Shown here piece by piece: positions 33,307-42,927 of a stretch of DNA of 64,000 bases. The number at the start of each line of letters is the position of its first letter. Position 1 is the first letter of the stretch. The DNA is from JAJPHF01 sp035293805 (GTDB taxonomy: Bacteria; Chloroflexota; UBA6077; JAJPHF01): NCBI GenBank assembly GCA_035293805.1, contig DATGMD010000046.1, positions 62,001 to 126,000 on the forward strand. The letters are read 5' to 3'. The translations under genes were made by a program, and so were the position numbers. The notes under the pieces are model-generated. The model had not been told where the DNA came from. It saw nothing but the letters and a program-made list of their open reading frames with translations, and did no database searches.

Positions 33307-33401
33307 GCCGAGCGGGAATTCGCGTACTGTCACCTGCGCGACATTCCGGCGGTCGCCCGGCCGGCAGAGCGCGGCGGGCGGCCGGGCGGCAGCGAAAAGA
33401 G

Positions 33402-33430
33402 GAGCCGCCCGGGGCTCAACCGGGCGGCTC
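33402..33430 (-). terminator. Rho-independent terminator of the surface-protein gene
   Basis: An 11-bp perfect stem (GAGCCGCCCGG with its complement), 7-base loop, followed on the minus strand by CTCTTTT. Confidence 0.85.
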
Positions 33431-33475
33431 GGGGGAGTGGATGAGTGATAGGCCCCGGGGAGGGGCCGAGGGAAA

Positions 33476-33499
33476 GGGGGCGGGCCGTGGCCCGCCCCC
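33476..33499 (-). terminator. Second hairpin after the surface-protein gene
   Basis: An 11-bp GC stem with a 2-base formal loop, seven bases after the stop codon and ahead of the T-tract terminator. Confidence 0.5.
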
Positions 33500-33505
33500 C
33501 GGTAG

Positions 33506-36500
33506 CTAGTTGATGAACCCCGCGGCGTTGGCCAGGTTCCAGCCGCCGGCGCGGTCCGCGGGTGGCTGGCCGGGCACGGCGCTGGGCCGCGCGTAGTCGA
33601 TCACCGTGCCGATACCGAACACTCGCGGGCTGGTCGAGGTGATGATCGCCGACCCGTCGAAGCCGGTGGGGAGCGGCGCCGTGTTGCCCAGGAACCAGGT
33701 GTGGGCCTGGTACGGCGACGAGATCACCACGGCCTCGCGGGAGATCGTCCACTCGAAGCCCGAGGGGTCGAAGTACCGGATGGTGAGCTGGATCGGGATC
33801 GGCTGGTAGTCGTCCCCGTGCATCACGCGGATGCCCGTGGTCCAGCCGAGGCGCACGCGACCGGTGTCGGGATCGATGCTCACGTCCTTGCGGACCGACG
33901 GCACGTACAGACACTGCGCCACGGGTAGCTGTAGCGGCTGGCCGCCGATGTACGTCGCCGGCTGGTTGATGCCGATACAGGTCTCGTTGCCCAGGGCCAC
34001 CGTGACGTCTTGAGCGCCGGTCGCCAGGTTGATGACCGAGGTGTTCAGCGACATGAACGCGTTGTAGCTGAACGCCATGCCGCGCGCGTAGTTGACCACC
34101 TGGGCGGTGACGCCCAGGGCCACCGAGGCGTCAGTGGGGCGGATACGGATCACGCCGACCTTGTAGTCCGGTGCGTTCCGCGATCCGAAGAACAAGGTTG
34201 CCCCGCTGATGTTCGCGATACGGTCAGTGATCGTCTCGATCTGCTGGCCGTTCTCGTTGAACACCTCGATGGTGAGCGCCTGCGAGCCGCCGCCCGGGCT
34301 CAGGTTGTTGAGCTGGACGCCCGTCTCCCAGCCGTCGAAGCCGTTGTAGACGAGCGGCAGCACCCACGTCTGGCCGATGGCGCCGAAGCCGGCGACCGGC
34401 GAGCCCTGCGCGCCGTTCGCGAACACCAGCTGCCCGCCGGTGACGGACGGCACGGACGTGGCCATCTGCGCGCGGTTCGAGTAGCTGATCGCCTCGGACG
34501 TGATGCCGCCCGGCACGAACAGGTTGGAGCGGTTGCCAGGCCCGGGGCCAGCGAGCTGCAGCGGCACGGTCGCGTTGCAGAACGTCGGCTGCCCGCTCGC
34601 CGTCGGCTGGTTGCCCGGCCCGAAGGCGCCGATGTTCGACGCCGGGATGCCCGCGCAGCCCTGCTGGGCGGAGCCGGCCGGAGTCGTGCCAGCTGGCGCC
34701 GGGATCTGCGCGATCGGCGGGATGCCGCCCGACGAGTTGACCCAGACCGCGCCCATCCAGCGCGGCGGGATGTCGGGGATGGTGCGTAGGTCAAGGATCG
34801 CCACGCCGAACGCCGGCGCCGTGCGGATCACCTGGACAGGGCCACCGGGCACGCCGCGCGTCGGCGCCAGCGTGAACACGATAGGCTGCGGCGAGTTCGT
34901 GATGTTCATCGCCGAGACGACCGTGTTCCACTCGGTGGACGGGTTCCAGTTCTTGAACGCCATGCCGATGACGTTGTTGTTGCCTGGCTGGACGAAGGTT
35001 TGCGCCAGCTGCTCCGCCGGGATGCCGGCGCTGATGTCGAACGACTGATGGTCGCCCACCAGGTACTCGACGATGCCTTCCAGGTTGGCCAGGCTGTACG
35101 CGCCCGGCGGCGACTGGCCGGGGGCGGGGCCGATCGGCGGGGCCGAGGTGAAGACCAGGGCCGACCCGAAGATGCCCGCCGGCGGCGCGATGGCCACCGA
35201 GGCGCCAGGGTTCAGGTCAATCGAGTCGCCCGCGCCGCAGTCCGCCGTGCCGACGCCGCCGACCGCGAACGAGCTGGAGCACCAGAAGATGCTCGCCAGC
35301 GTGCGGACCGCGCCGGTGTTCTGGATCTTGATGCGCGTCGTCTCGATCGGCACCCCGTAGATGTCGGCGTTGCCGCCGCGCGACACTAGCGGGAAGACCA
35401 GCTCCAGCCGGCCGCCCGCGGGACCGCCCGGCAGGCCGAGCAGGCCGGTGTTGATCAGGACGAAGTTCGGGTCCTTCCACTGGCCCGCCACGACGGTCAC
35501 GGTCTTCTCGACGCGCGGCACCGAGATGCCGCCCGTGATCGTGACCACGTAGGAGGTGCCCGGCATCAGGCCCGGGATCTCGTACCGGCCGCTGAAGCTG
35601 GTGATCGCCGTCGAGATCGGCGAGCCGACCACGCCCGGGATCGCTTGCGGCGGGAGGCTCGCGTCTGGCGCGATGTTCGAGGCGCCGCCCAGGACCTCAG
35701 GGCCGAGCGCGGCGACCGCGCGCACCTGCACCGTCGCGCCCTGCGCCGGCGAGCCGAGCACGCCGTCCCAGACGTAGCCGAAGATGCCGCCGCCCGTGCC
35801 TGCCGCCGCGGGCACCGCGAGCGGCGCCGGCGGGAGGCTGCCCGCGCCGCCGGGCGTCGCCAGCGACGTGTTCGGGGCGGGCTTCGGCGGCATGACGATG
35901 TCCGGCACCACCGTCACCGCGTCGGGCGGCGCCAGGATGCCCGGCTGCCCCGCCGGGGGCTGCGACGCCGGGATGTGGCCGCAGCCCACGGTCTGTGCGG
36001 GACGAGCGATGCCGCCCGGGATGGACACGAGCTGTACCGGTGGTGCTGTGCCGCCCGGTAAGCAGAGTACGTCCACGTTGTCGAGCGCGGTGATGCGATA
36101 GGTGCCAGGGGGTAAGCCCGCCATGACCCAGTTGCCGCCCGCGTCCGTCTGGGTCGTCGGCGTCGCCTCCGTGAAGCCCGTGAACGGGCTGATGAACGAG
36201 CCGACCAGCGACGCGTCCGTGCGGACGGCCACCACCGTGACGCCGCCCAGCGACGTGGGGGCGCCGGCGTTGAGCTGGATCGGGTCCACCACGCGGCCCG
36301 TGAGCACCGACGTGCCGGGGATCGGCTGCAGGACGCTCAGGGACTCGACGCAGAGGTTCGGGTCGAACCAGGTGGGCAGCGCGGCGGGCAGGCCCGGGGC
36401 CGCCGCGGGGTTCGCGATCAGGCCGGGCGGCGTGGTCACGCTCACCTGGCAGGAATCGACGATGCGGAAGCCCGCCGGCACCGCGGTCACGCGGAAGGTG

Positions 36501-37846
36501 TACTGGGTGCCGCGGGTGAGGCCGCCGAGCTGATAGTAGCCCGTGGTCGCGCCGTTCGGCTGGACGTTCGTCGGCTGCGACGTGACCGCCGAGATGTTGT
36601 TCGCGCAGTTGCCCGACGTACAGGTCGCGGTAACCGTGACGCCGTTCACCGGCAGGCCGGTGGTGAGGTCGATCACGAAGCCGAAGGCGCCGATGTCGTT
36701 GTCAACCGAAGTCTGGGTGGCCGTGCCGCCGCCGGCCGGGATGATGCCGCCGTTGAAGCCGGCGGGGTTGCCCGACGGCGCGCGCTTGAGCGGCATGGTG
36801 AGGCCGGCCGCGGCTATCGAGGCCGTCGCGCCCGGGCCCACCGTCACCGAGACGCCCGGGGCGGCCGAGGGCGCGTGGCCGCAGATGTCGTTGCTAGCGC
36901 AGATGCTGACGGTTTGGGCATTGCCCGGCCCGCCCGGGACGTTGCCGCCCGAGTTGATGGCGAAGACGCGCCACGTGCCGGCGGCGCCCGCGGCCGGCAC
37001 GGTGAGCGTGAAGTCGCCCAGCGGCCCGGAGTTCGCGGCCACCACCGTGCCCGGCGCCGCGCCCGTCGTCTCGACGGCGGCCACCAGCGTGCCGAGCAGC
37101 GTCTCCTGCGGGTTCGGCACCGGGAGCGGCGCCGGCTGGCCGATCTGGCGGATCAGCGGCGGCGCGTTGAAGCCCACCGTGCCGTTCGTGTTCACGCCCG
37201 GCGTCTGGGTGGCGTTGGTGCTGCACGGGCTCGCCGCGAGGGGGGGTACCGTGCAGGCCGTCAGCGCGACCGCCCCCGGCACGCCCGAGATCACGCCCGA
37301 CGTCGCGCCGGGCTGGCCGCCCGCCGCCCCGACGGTTAGCGACAGCGAGTAGTCGTGCTCGACCGGCGCGGCGGGACCGCCGCCGCCGACGACCACCAGG
37401 GTGTCGGTGTGCGTGGCGTAGTTGACCTTGATCGCGATGTGCTGGTAGGTCGTGCCGCCGGCCGCGGCTGGGACGGTGTTGAAGCCCCAGCGGCCGGTGT
37501 TGCTGCTGACCGAGGTGCAGTTCAGGTTCAGGTTCGTCGTGCCGATAACCGCGGTCACCTGGGTCTGGATGGTCGCGTTCAGCGCCGCGATGCTGGTGAC
37601 CGGGTTGATCCCCGCCGCGCCCGCGCACTGGCCAGGCCCTGGAGGGGCGCCGGGAATCACCAGGATGTTGACGACCTCCGCGATCGGCTCTCGGGTATTG
37701 CCGTCGACGACGACGCCGGCGACGCAGCCGGTGCCCGCGCCACAGGTCGTGGGCAGCTGGGCGCTGGCCACGGGTACCAGAGAAACCAACAGGAGAAGCG
37801 CCATCAGGACGCCTGGGCTACGCCGTATGAGCCTGCGCTTACTCAT
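33506..37846 (-). CDS. Large secreted surface protein with carboxypeptidase-regulatory-like (CnaB-type) domains
   Basis: A 1,446-residue exported protein with a clear signal peptide (basic start, hydrophobic 13-26, cleavage after ASA at about 29). Several beta-sandwich modules of the carboxypeptidase-regulatory/CnaB type recur: GCVAGVVVDGNTREPI near 40, GFVIDLTTGLPVNGVTVTATC near 400, LTGRVVDP with GNWVMAGLPPGTYRITALD near 530-600, and IFGYVWDGVLGSPAQGATVQVRAV with GRYEIPGLMPGTSYVVTI near 710-790. The last ~550 residues are a different extracellular region rich in glycine, proline and asparagine. No LPXTG or clear membrane anchor is seen. It sits alone, with its own terminator and a ~590-bp upstream gap. 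A structural or adhesive envelope role is inferred. Confidence 0.75.
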   Translation of the reverse strand: MSKRRLIRRSPGVLMALLLLVSLVPVASAQLPTTCGAGTGCVAGVVVDGNTREPIAEVVNILVIPGAPPGPGQCAGAAGINPVTSIAALNATIQTQVTAVIGTTNLNLNCTSVSSNTGRWGFNTVPAAAGGTTYQHIAIKVNYATHTDTLVVVGGGGPAAPVEHDYSLSLTVGAAGGQPGATSGVISGVPGAVALTACTVPPLAASPCSTNATQTPGVNTNGTVGFNAPPLIRQIGQPAPLPVPNPQETLLGTLVAAVETTGAAPGTVVAANSGPLGDFTLTVPAAGAAGTWRVFAINSGGNVPGGPGNAQTVSICASNDICGHAPSAAPGVSVTVGPGATASIAAAGLTMPLKRAPSGNPAGFNGGIIPAGGGTATQTSVDNDIGAFGFVIDLTTGLPVNGVTVTATCTSGNCANNISAVTSQPTNVQPNGATTGYYQLGGLTRGTQYTFRVTAVPAGFRIVDSCQVSVTTPPGLIANPAAAPGLPAALPTWFDPNLCVESLSVLQPIPGTSVLTGRVVDPIQLNAGAPTSLGGVTVVAVRTDASLVGSFISPFTGFTEATPTTQTDAGGNWVMAGLPPGTYRITALDNVDVLCLPGGTAPPVQLVSIPGGIARPAQTVGCGHIPASQPPAGQPGILAPPDAVTVVPDIVMPPKPAPNTSLATPGGAGSLPPAPLAVPAAAGTGGGIFGYVWDGVLGSPAQGATVQVRAVAALGPEVLGGASNIAPDASLPPQAIPGVVGSPISTAITSFSGRYEIPGLMPGTSYVVTITGGISVPRVEKTVTVVAGQWKDPNFVLINTGLLGLPGGPAGGRLELVFPLVSRGGNADIYGVPIETTRIKIQNTGAVRTLASIFWCSSSFAVGGVGTADCGAGDSIDLNPGASVAIAPPAGIFGSALVFTSAPPIGPAPGQSPPGAYSLANLEGIVEYLVGDHQSFDISAGIPAEQLAQTFVQPGNNNVIGMAFKNWNPSTEWNTVVSAMNITNSPQPIVFTLAPTRGVPGGPVQVIRTAPAFGVAILDLRTIPDIPPRWMGAVWVNSSGGIPPIAQIPAPAGTTPAGSAQQGCAGIPASNIGAFGPGNQPTASGQPTFCNATVPLQLAGPGPGNRSNLFVPGGITSEAISYSNRAQMATSVPSVTGGQLVFANGAQGSPVAGFGAIGQTWVLPLVYNGFDGWETGVQLNNLSPGGGSQALTIEVFNENGQQIETITDRIANISGATLFFGSRNAPDYKVGVIRIRPTDASVALGVTAQVVNYARGMAFSYNAFMSLNTSVINLATGAQDVTVALGNETCIGINQPATYIGGQPLQLPVAQCLYVPSVRKDVSIDPDTGRVRLGWTTGIRVMHGDDYQPIPIQLTIRYFDPSGFEWTISREAVVISSPYQAHTWFLGNTAPLPTGFDGSAIITSTSPRVFGIGTVIDYARPSAVPGQPPADRAGGWNLANAAGFIN

Positions 37847-38440
37847 CCACTAATCCCCCTTCGCTCGAGGGTTTTGCTGGTGCTGGTCGTGCGTTCGGAA
37901 ACAGGCGACGGTGAGAATGCTCGCGACCCGCCAGAGGTGGCGGCCTGATAGCCTCCCTGTGCTCCTCCGGCACCTCCCTTCCCTCCGTTTGACGCCAGCG
38001 CTGGCGCTGGGGCGCCAACGGGCGCGGGCAGACACTGACGCGGACGACGGTAGCGGGGCCCCGGCCCCGGCCGGTAACGACAAGGGACACGCAGCGAAAG
38101 GCGGGGAATACCCGCTTCGCTGTCTGATTAAACGCGCGGGACGGCCAAACGTTACAGGTGCCGCACGCTTCTCGCCCTGACCCTTGCCTGTGCGCCATGC
38201 TCGGGCGTCGGGCGGTGTCACGACGGGGGCTGAACACACCGTGTGGCAGCGCGCGTTGGCGCTGTAAGCACGGGACGGTGTGGGGAAGGGAGCCCCGACC
38301 GGGCGGCCGGGGCGCGCCGTGGGGGCGACTTGTGCCGTGATCGTGATGGGATGGCCTAGACCGGCTCAGCGGGGTCTGGCCATTGTGATGGGCGCTGGGG
38401 CGGCGCGCGGCCTGGCCGAGCTACTCGCCTGCGACGCGGC
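37847..38440 (-). other. 594-bp intergenic region upstream of the surface-protein gene
   Basis: No gene is supported. Several stems can form on the minus strand, among them a bulged hairpin at about 38097-38127 (CAGCGAA arm). I could not match any riboswitch family or find a convincing promoter. The 3' end of the O-antigen-ligase-like gene contributes the hairpin at 38351-38383. Confidence 0.5.
38351..38383 (-). terminator. Hairpin after the O-antigen-ligase-like gene
   Basis: ATGGCC and AGACC pair with GGTCT and GGCCAT (11 bp, one bulged base), about 60 bases past the stop. No T-tract. Confidence 0.4.
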
Positions 38441-41400
38441 TCAGCAGGCGTCGAGCGCCGGCCCCGCGGGCAGGTTCGGCAGCACCGTGTCCGGCAGGGG
38501 GTAGACGTTCGCCGGCGGCGCCGCGCACGTCGCCGCCAGCGCCGGGGACAGCACGCGCGCGCGGCCTTGCTCGTCGATGCGGTAGACGCTCCCGGAGACG
38601 TCGTTCCGCAGCAGGGCGCCGGGCCGCACGGGCGTTGCGCCCGTGCCCACCGCGTCCAGCAGCACCTGACGCAGCCGGTCTAGCTCGTAGGGCGTCGGCG
38701 CCTTCACGCCGGCGGGCGTGCTGCCGGCGTTCCACAGCGCGCGGCCGGCGGCCAGCAGCGCCGCGGTCGGGTCGCCCAGCGCGAGCGCCGCCCGCGCGAC
38801 CACGTCGTGCCCGTACCAGTAGTCCGGCAGCAGCGCCGTGGCCTCGCGCCCCTCGGCGAGGGCGCCCTCGGCGTCGCCCGCCAGCAGCAGCGTGTCGCCC
38901 AGGCCGGCGTGGATCTCCACGTCGTTCGGCTTCAGCGCGGCGGCCCGCGCAAAGCTGGCCTCCGCCGCCGCCAGGTGCTCCGGCTGCCCGGCGACGTCCG
39001 CCCAGTAGCGGTACAGCTCGCCCAGCGTCGAGTAGTAGCGGGCCTCCAGCGGGTTCAGGCGCGTCGCCTCGTTCAGGCTCAGCTCGCCCAGCGCGAACAG
39101 TTGATCGCGGCCCAGCTGCTCGGGCGCCGCCTCGTCGCGCACCGCGGCCAGGCTTGGGGCGAAGTCGGGGCGCGGCGCGGCGCGCGTCGAGCCGGCCAGC
39201 GCGCCGTAGTACTGGCCGAGGATGTGGTAGTACTCGGCCTGGCCGGGCGCCAGCGCCAGCGCCTGCTGCGCCGCGCGGATCGCGCCCGGGAAGTTGCCGC
39301 TCTGCTGGCCCAGCTCGGAGCGGTGGAACGCCACCTCGGCGGCCAGGGCGCTCACCTGGTGGGCGCTCACGGCCAGCGCCACCACGCCCGCCAGCGCCAC
39401 GGCCCCCAGGGCTCGCGCGGTCGTCCCGCCCGCCTCGGCGCCGCCGGGCGCCGGGGCGGGCGCCAGGGCCAGCGCGCCGACGAGCGCCGCGGCCAGCACC
39501 GCGGCCAGCTCGACGACCGTGGCGGCCCGCAGCGCCTCCGGCGCCGGCATCTGTAACATGACCAGCGTCGCGAGCACGGCCGCGGCCGCATAGCCGACCA
39601 CCGGCCACGGCCACACGCCCGCGCGGGGCACGGTCGGCAGGCCAGCGGAGGCCCCGTGCGCGCCGCGCCGGTCGCGGCGGCCGGCGCCCGGCGGCGCGGC
39701 GACCACCACGGCCGGCGCGCGCTCCAGGCCCGGCACCGCGACCGCCACGCCGGCCAGCAGCCAGAAGATCGCCTCGGGCGGCAGCGCCAGCATGCTCGTC
39801 TGGCTCTCCACCAGGTGGCTCAGTAGCGCTACGGCCAGGGCGAAGGAGAGGCCCCAGCCGAAAGGCGCCCGCGTGGGCCAGGCCCGCCGCAGGGCAACCA
39901 CGAGCACGCCCAGCACGAGCGCGAGGTAGGCGGCCAGCCCCAGCAGCCCCGTCATCAGCAGGCGGTCGAGCAGCGCGTTGTGCGTGCGGTCCCAGAACTC
40001 GCCGAGGATGTTGCCCAGCTCGTGCGGCGGTGGCAGCACGCGGTTCAGCAGGTAGACCACGCTCTCCGGCCCGTACCCCACGAGCAGGCGCGTGCCGCCC
40101 AGCGCGTCGCCGTCCGGCGCCATCAGGGTGGGTGCCGTCAGCACCTCCGTCGCTCGCTGCCAGACGAGCACCCGCGCGCCGGTGTAGTCCTCGCGCACCC
40201 GGGCCAGGCGCTGCAGCAGCGGCACGCTGTCGGCGATCGGCCGCAGCGGCGAGCGGGGCGCCATCAGCGCCAGCATCCCGCCGCTGGCGAGCACGACGAG
40301 CGCACCGACCAGCGCGAGCTGGCGCCAGCGGCGGCCGCGCCAGGCGCAGAGGGCGCCGACGACCGCCAGCGCGATCAGGAGGGCCGCCAGGGGGCCGCGC
40401 GAGGCTGTCAGCACGATGACCAGCAGCTGGAGGGCCAGCAGCGCCGCGTAGCTGGCGCGGCGCACCTGTTGTCCGAGCGCGTCGGCCGGCAGGGGCGGCA
40501 GCACGGCGACAACCAGGGCGAAGCCGGCCAGCAGCATCGGGTACGCCCACCAGCCCTGCGGCCGGCCGATCGCGGCGCCGAAGGCCGCGCCGACCACGAC
40601 GACCGCCGCGGCCACGCCCGGCGGCCCGAGCCAGCTACCCCGCGGCACGTCGCCCCGGCGGCGCGGATCGTCCAGCAGGCGCCAGACGGTGAGTGGCACC
40701 AGCATGCCGAGGTAGGCTGCCAGGAAGATCGCGTTGCCGGCCGTGGCGGCGGCGCGCCCGCCCGTGTTCTGCAGGCCGAACGGATCGTGGCCCATGGCCT
40801 GGGGCACGGCGTAGAGGCAGACCGGCAGGCTGGTCGCTAGCAGCACGCTCACCAGCCGGTCCAGCTGCGCGCGGTGGCGCAGGCGATCGGCCACGACCAG
40901 GAACAGGACCGCGTAGCTCGCCACGGCGACCGCCCCCTCGCCGCGCAGGTACGAGCCCCAGAAGGCGATCGCGGGCAGCGGCGAGAGCACTGTCGCCAGC
41001 AGCGTGGTGCCCACGTAGGCCGCCGCCAGGACCACGAAGAGCGCCAAGTGCTGAGTGCTGAGTGCTGAGTAGGACATTGCGGCCCCGGCGGAGCCTCGCC
41101 CCTCACCCCCCGGGATTGGGGGGCCGTCCTCTCCCCCTTCCCGCGTCGGGAGGGGGGGCAGGGGGGTAGGTCCGCCGGCGCGCACTGCCGCGCTGCGCCG
41201 TCCGGCCGCCCACTGGATGAGCCAGAGGAGCGCCATGAACGCCGCGAGCACCTGGAGCGCCTGGCCGCGCGCCAGGCTCGCCTGCGCGCGCAGCAAGTCG
41301 AGGTACAGCGGCACGAGCGCCGCGATGACGAGCCAGCAGGCTTCGAGGGTGGCGTTCGCGTAGCGCCACACGGCATCGGCGGTGGGCGTGGCGAGGGGCG

Positions 41401-41500
41401 CGCCGGGGTCGGCTGGCGCGGGCGTCGCGGTCGCGCCGGGCGAGGCCGGGGCCGTAGGGTTACGCGCGGTGTGGGCGGGGGCGCGGCGAGTCGTGCTCAC
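38441..41500 (-). CDS. O-antigen ligase-like membrane protein with TPR C-terminus
   Basis: A 1,019-residue protein with about 12 membrane helices across residues 50-700 and a tetratricopeptide region from about 740 to 930 (NFPGAIRAAQQALALAPGQAEYYHILGQYYGAL, EASFARAAALKPNDVEIHAGLGDTLLLAGDAEGAL). The ligase signature WDRTHNALLDRLLMTGLLGLAAYLA is near 510. Such proteins transfer polyprenyl-linked glycans to an acceptor or polymerise them. Between TM2 and TM3 lies an in-frame repeat-derived insert (PTPLPPLPTREGGEDG, then SALSTQHLALF). It starts at GTG 41500 with AGGAG 13 bases upstream, and a near-consensus promoter lies ahead. A second long frame on the same strand is a shadow. Confidence 0.8.
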   Translation of the reverse strand: MSTTRRAPAHTARNPTAPASPGATATPAPADPGAPLATPTADAVWRYANATLEACWLVIAALVPLYLDLLRAQASLARGQALQVLAAFMALLWLIQWAAGRRSAAVRAGGPTPLPPLPTREGGEDGPPIPGGEGRGSAGAAMSYSALSTQHLALFVVLAAAYVGTTLLATVLSPLPAIAFWGSYLRGEGAVAVASYAVLFLVVADRLRHRAQLDRLVSVLLATSLPVCLYAVPQAMGHDPFGLQNTGGRAAATAGNAIFLAAYLGMLVPLTVWRLLDDPRRRGDVPRGSWLGPPGVAAAVVVVGAAFGAAIGRPQGWWAYPMLLAGFALVVAVLPPLPADALGQQVRRASYAALLALQLLVIVLTASRGPLAALLIALAVVGALCAWRGRRWRQLALVGALVVLASGGMLALMAPRSPLRPIADSVPLLQRLARVREDYTGARVLVWQRATEVLTAPTLMAPDGDALGGTRLLVGYGPESVVYLLNRVLPPPHELGNILGEFWDRTHNALLDRLLMTGLLGLAAYLALVLGVLVVALRRAWPTRAPFGWGLSFALAVALLSHLVESQTSMLALPPEAIFWLLAGVAVAVPGLERAPAVVVAAPPGAGRRDRRGAHGASAGLPTVPRAGVWPWPVVGYAAAAVLATLVMLQMPAPEALRAATVVELAAVLAAALVGALALAPAPAPGGAEAGGTTARALGAVALAGVVALAVSAHQVSALAAEVAFHRSELGQQSGNFPGAIRAAQQALALAPGQAEYYHILGQYYGALAGSTRAAPRPDFAPSLAAVRDEAAPEQLGRDQLFALGELSLNEATRLNPLEARYYSTLGELYRYWADVAGQPEHLAAAEASFARAAALKPNDVEIHAGLGDTLLLAGDAEGALAEGREATALLPDYWYGHDVVARAALALGDPTAALLAAGRALWNAGSTPAGVKAPTPYELDRLRQVLLDAVGTGATPVRPGALLRNDVSGSVYRIDEQGRARVLSPALAATCAAPPANVYPLPDTVLPNLPAGPALDAC
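41047..41070 (-). repeat. AGTGCTG heptamer array inside the O-antigen-ligase-like gene
   Basis: Three and a half units of AGTGCTG, coding for SALSTQHL on the minus strand. Confidence 0.85.
41094..41168 (-). repeat. G/C-tract repeat inside the O-antigen-ligase-like gene
   Basis: CCTCACCCCCCGGGATTGGGGGG and further C- and G-tracts of the same class as the elements at 18931 and 55907, here kept in frame. Confidence 0.65.
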
Positions 41501-41551
41501 GGTCTGACGAGGCTCCTGCTGCCTGCTCGCCCTACCCGCGAGCGCCCCGGC

Positions 41552-41580
41552 AGTATACCCGGCCGCCGGGGGGGCGTCAA
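41552..41580 (-). promoter_or_regulatory. Promoter for the O-antigen-ligase-like gene
   Basis: Minus-strand TTGACG (41575-41580), 17-bp spacer, TATACT (41552-41557), the best match to a housekeeping consensus in the window. Confidence 0.7.
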
Positions 41581-41746
41581 CGAAACGCGGCGCGCGGGGT
41601 GCCCCTTAACCTTTTGCGCTCCGGAAGGCGCCGGTCCTGTCAGCAAGCCGCCGTCGCGTTCGGCCGCAAAACTCCAAAGGGCACCCCGGCCCGCGCCTCC
41701 CGGCACCGGATGTATAGCCGGCACCCGCACACGAGCGCGCCGGGCG

Positions 41747-42733
41747 TCAACGACGGTCCGGCGCCATCTCCGCCGCTCGGTACCAGGCGACCGTGCGCCG
41801 CAGCCCGTCCAGCAGCGCGACGCGCGGCCGGTAGCCCAGCACCCGCTCGGCCCGCGCGATGCTCGCTTGCGAGTGCCACACGTCGCCCGTCCGGCGCGGC
41901 TCGTGGCGCGGCACGACGCTGGTGCCGAGGACGGCGTTCAGCGTCGCCACCAGGTCCAGCAGGCTGTGGCGCTGGCCCGACGCCACGTTGATCGGCGCCC
42001 CGCTGGCCTCCGGCGCCTCCAGCGCCAGCAGGTTCGCCGCCACTACGTCGTCCACGTACACGAAGTCGCGCGACTGGCTGCCATCGCCGTAGATCGTGGG
42101 CGGCTCGCCGCGCAGCAGCGCCGCGATGAAGCGCGAGATCACCCCGGCGTAGGGCGATTGCGGGTCCTGACGCGGTCCGTAGACGTTGAAGTAGCGCAGC
42201 ACGACCGTCTCGAAGCCGTAGCCGTGGGCGAACGCCGCGCAGTAGTGCTCGCCGGCCAGCTTGGCCGCCGCGTAGGGCGAGAGCGGCTGGGGCGCCATGT
42301 CCTCGCGCTTGGGCAGCGTCGGGTCGTCGCCGTAGGCCGCCGCCGACGCCGCGTATAGCACGCGCCGCACACCCGCCTCCCGCGTGGCGACCAGCACGTT
42401 CAGCGTGCCCGTCGCATTGATGGCGTGCGTTAGCAGCGGCGCCTCCAGCGAGCGGGGCACCGAGACGAGCGCCGCCTCGTGCAGCACGTACTCCATGCCC
42501 GCAACAGCGCGGCGCACCGCATCCAGGTCGCGCACGTCGCCCTCGTAGACCTCGACGTCCCGCGCCACCTCGGCCAGGTTGGCGCGGCGCCCGCTGGAGC
42601 AATCGTCGAGCACCCGCACCCGGTCGCCCCGCCGCACCAGGGCGGCGACCAGGTGCGAGCCGATGAACCCGCACCCCCCCGTGACCAGCACCCGCCGCCC
42701 CGCCAAGCCGCCTCCTGCCCGCGCCTCGCCCAT
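41747..42733 (-). CDS. NAD-dependent UDP-sugar 4-epimerase (extended SDR)
   Basis: The 328-residue protein is an extended short-chain dehydrogenase of the GalE/WbpP group. It has VTGGCGFIGSHLV (GxxGxxG), the HEAALVSVPRSLEAP loop, the active-site YxxxK in SPYAAAKLAGEHY, and RYFNVYGPRQDPQSPYAGVI followed by GDGSQSRDFVYVDD. These signatures are typical of UDP-N-acetylglucosamine or UDP-glucuronate epimerases that feed surface polysaccharide synthesis. It lies upstream of the O-antigen-ligase-like gene on the same strand, but that gene has its own promoter. The exact sugar cannot be assigned. Confidence 0.87.
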   Translation of the reverse strand: MGEARAGGGLAGRRVLVTGGCGFIGSHLVAALVRRGDRVRVLDDCSSGRRANLAEVARDVEVYEGDVRDLDAVRRAVAGMEYVLHEAALVSVPRSLEAPLLTHAINATGTLNVLVATREAGVRRVLYAASAAAYGDDPTLPKREDMAPQPLSPYAAAKLAGEHYCAAFAHGYGFETVVLRYFNVYGPRQDPQSPYAGVISRFIAALLRGEPPTIYGDGSQSRDFVYVDDVVAANLLALEAPEASGAPINVASGQRHSLLDLVATLNAVLGTSVVPRHEPRRTGDVWHSQASIARAERVLGYRPRVALLDGLRRTVAWYRAAEMAPDRR

Positions 42734-42754
42734 GATCTGACAACGTGACCAAAT

Positions 42755-42793
42755 CGTAGGGCACGGGCTCGTCCCCTGCCGCCCGGCCGTGGC
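42755..42793 (-). repeat. REP-like palindromic repeat, copy 2
   Basis: CGTAGGGCACGGGCTCGTCCCC followed by TGCCGCCCGGCC; the reverse complement matches the copy at 2798-2834 almost base for base. Confidence 0.75.
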
Positions 42794-42927
42794 GTCCGAG
42801 CCGGGCAGCGGAGGATGCTCCCCGCCTACGTTATCTTGCCGCCCGGCAGCGAGCGCTGCAAGCGGGCGAGGATGCGCGGAGCACGTCCCGTCGCCCTACG
42901 GCGCCGCCCGCTCCGCGCCGCCCTGGC

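Noticed and set aside
38080..38180. GAAAGG-containing stem-loop region resembling a riboswitch
   Set aside because: The conserved core of cyclic-di-GMP or other classes is not present in the right order on either strand.
38421..40550. 709-codon frame overlapping the O-antigen-ligase-like gene on the same strand
   Set aside because: Composition is Arg/Ala/Gly-rich with no membrane pattern; the other frame has ligase and TPR motifs.
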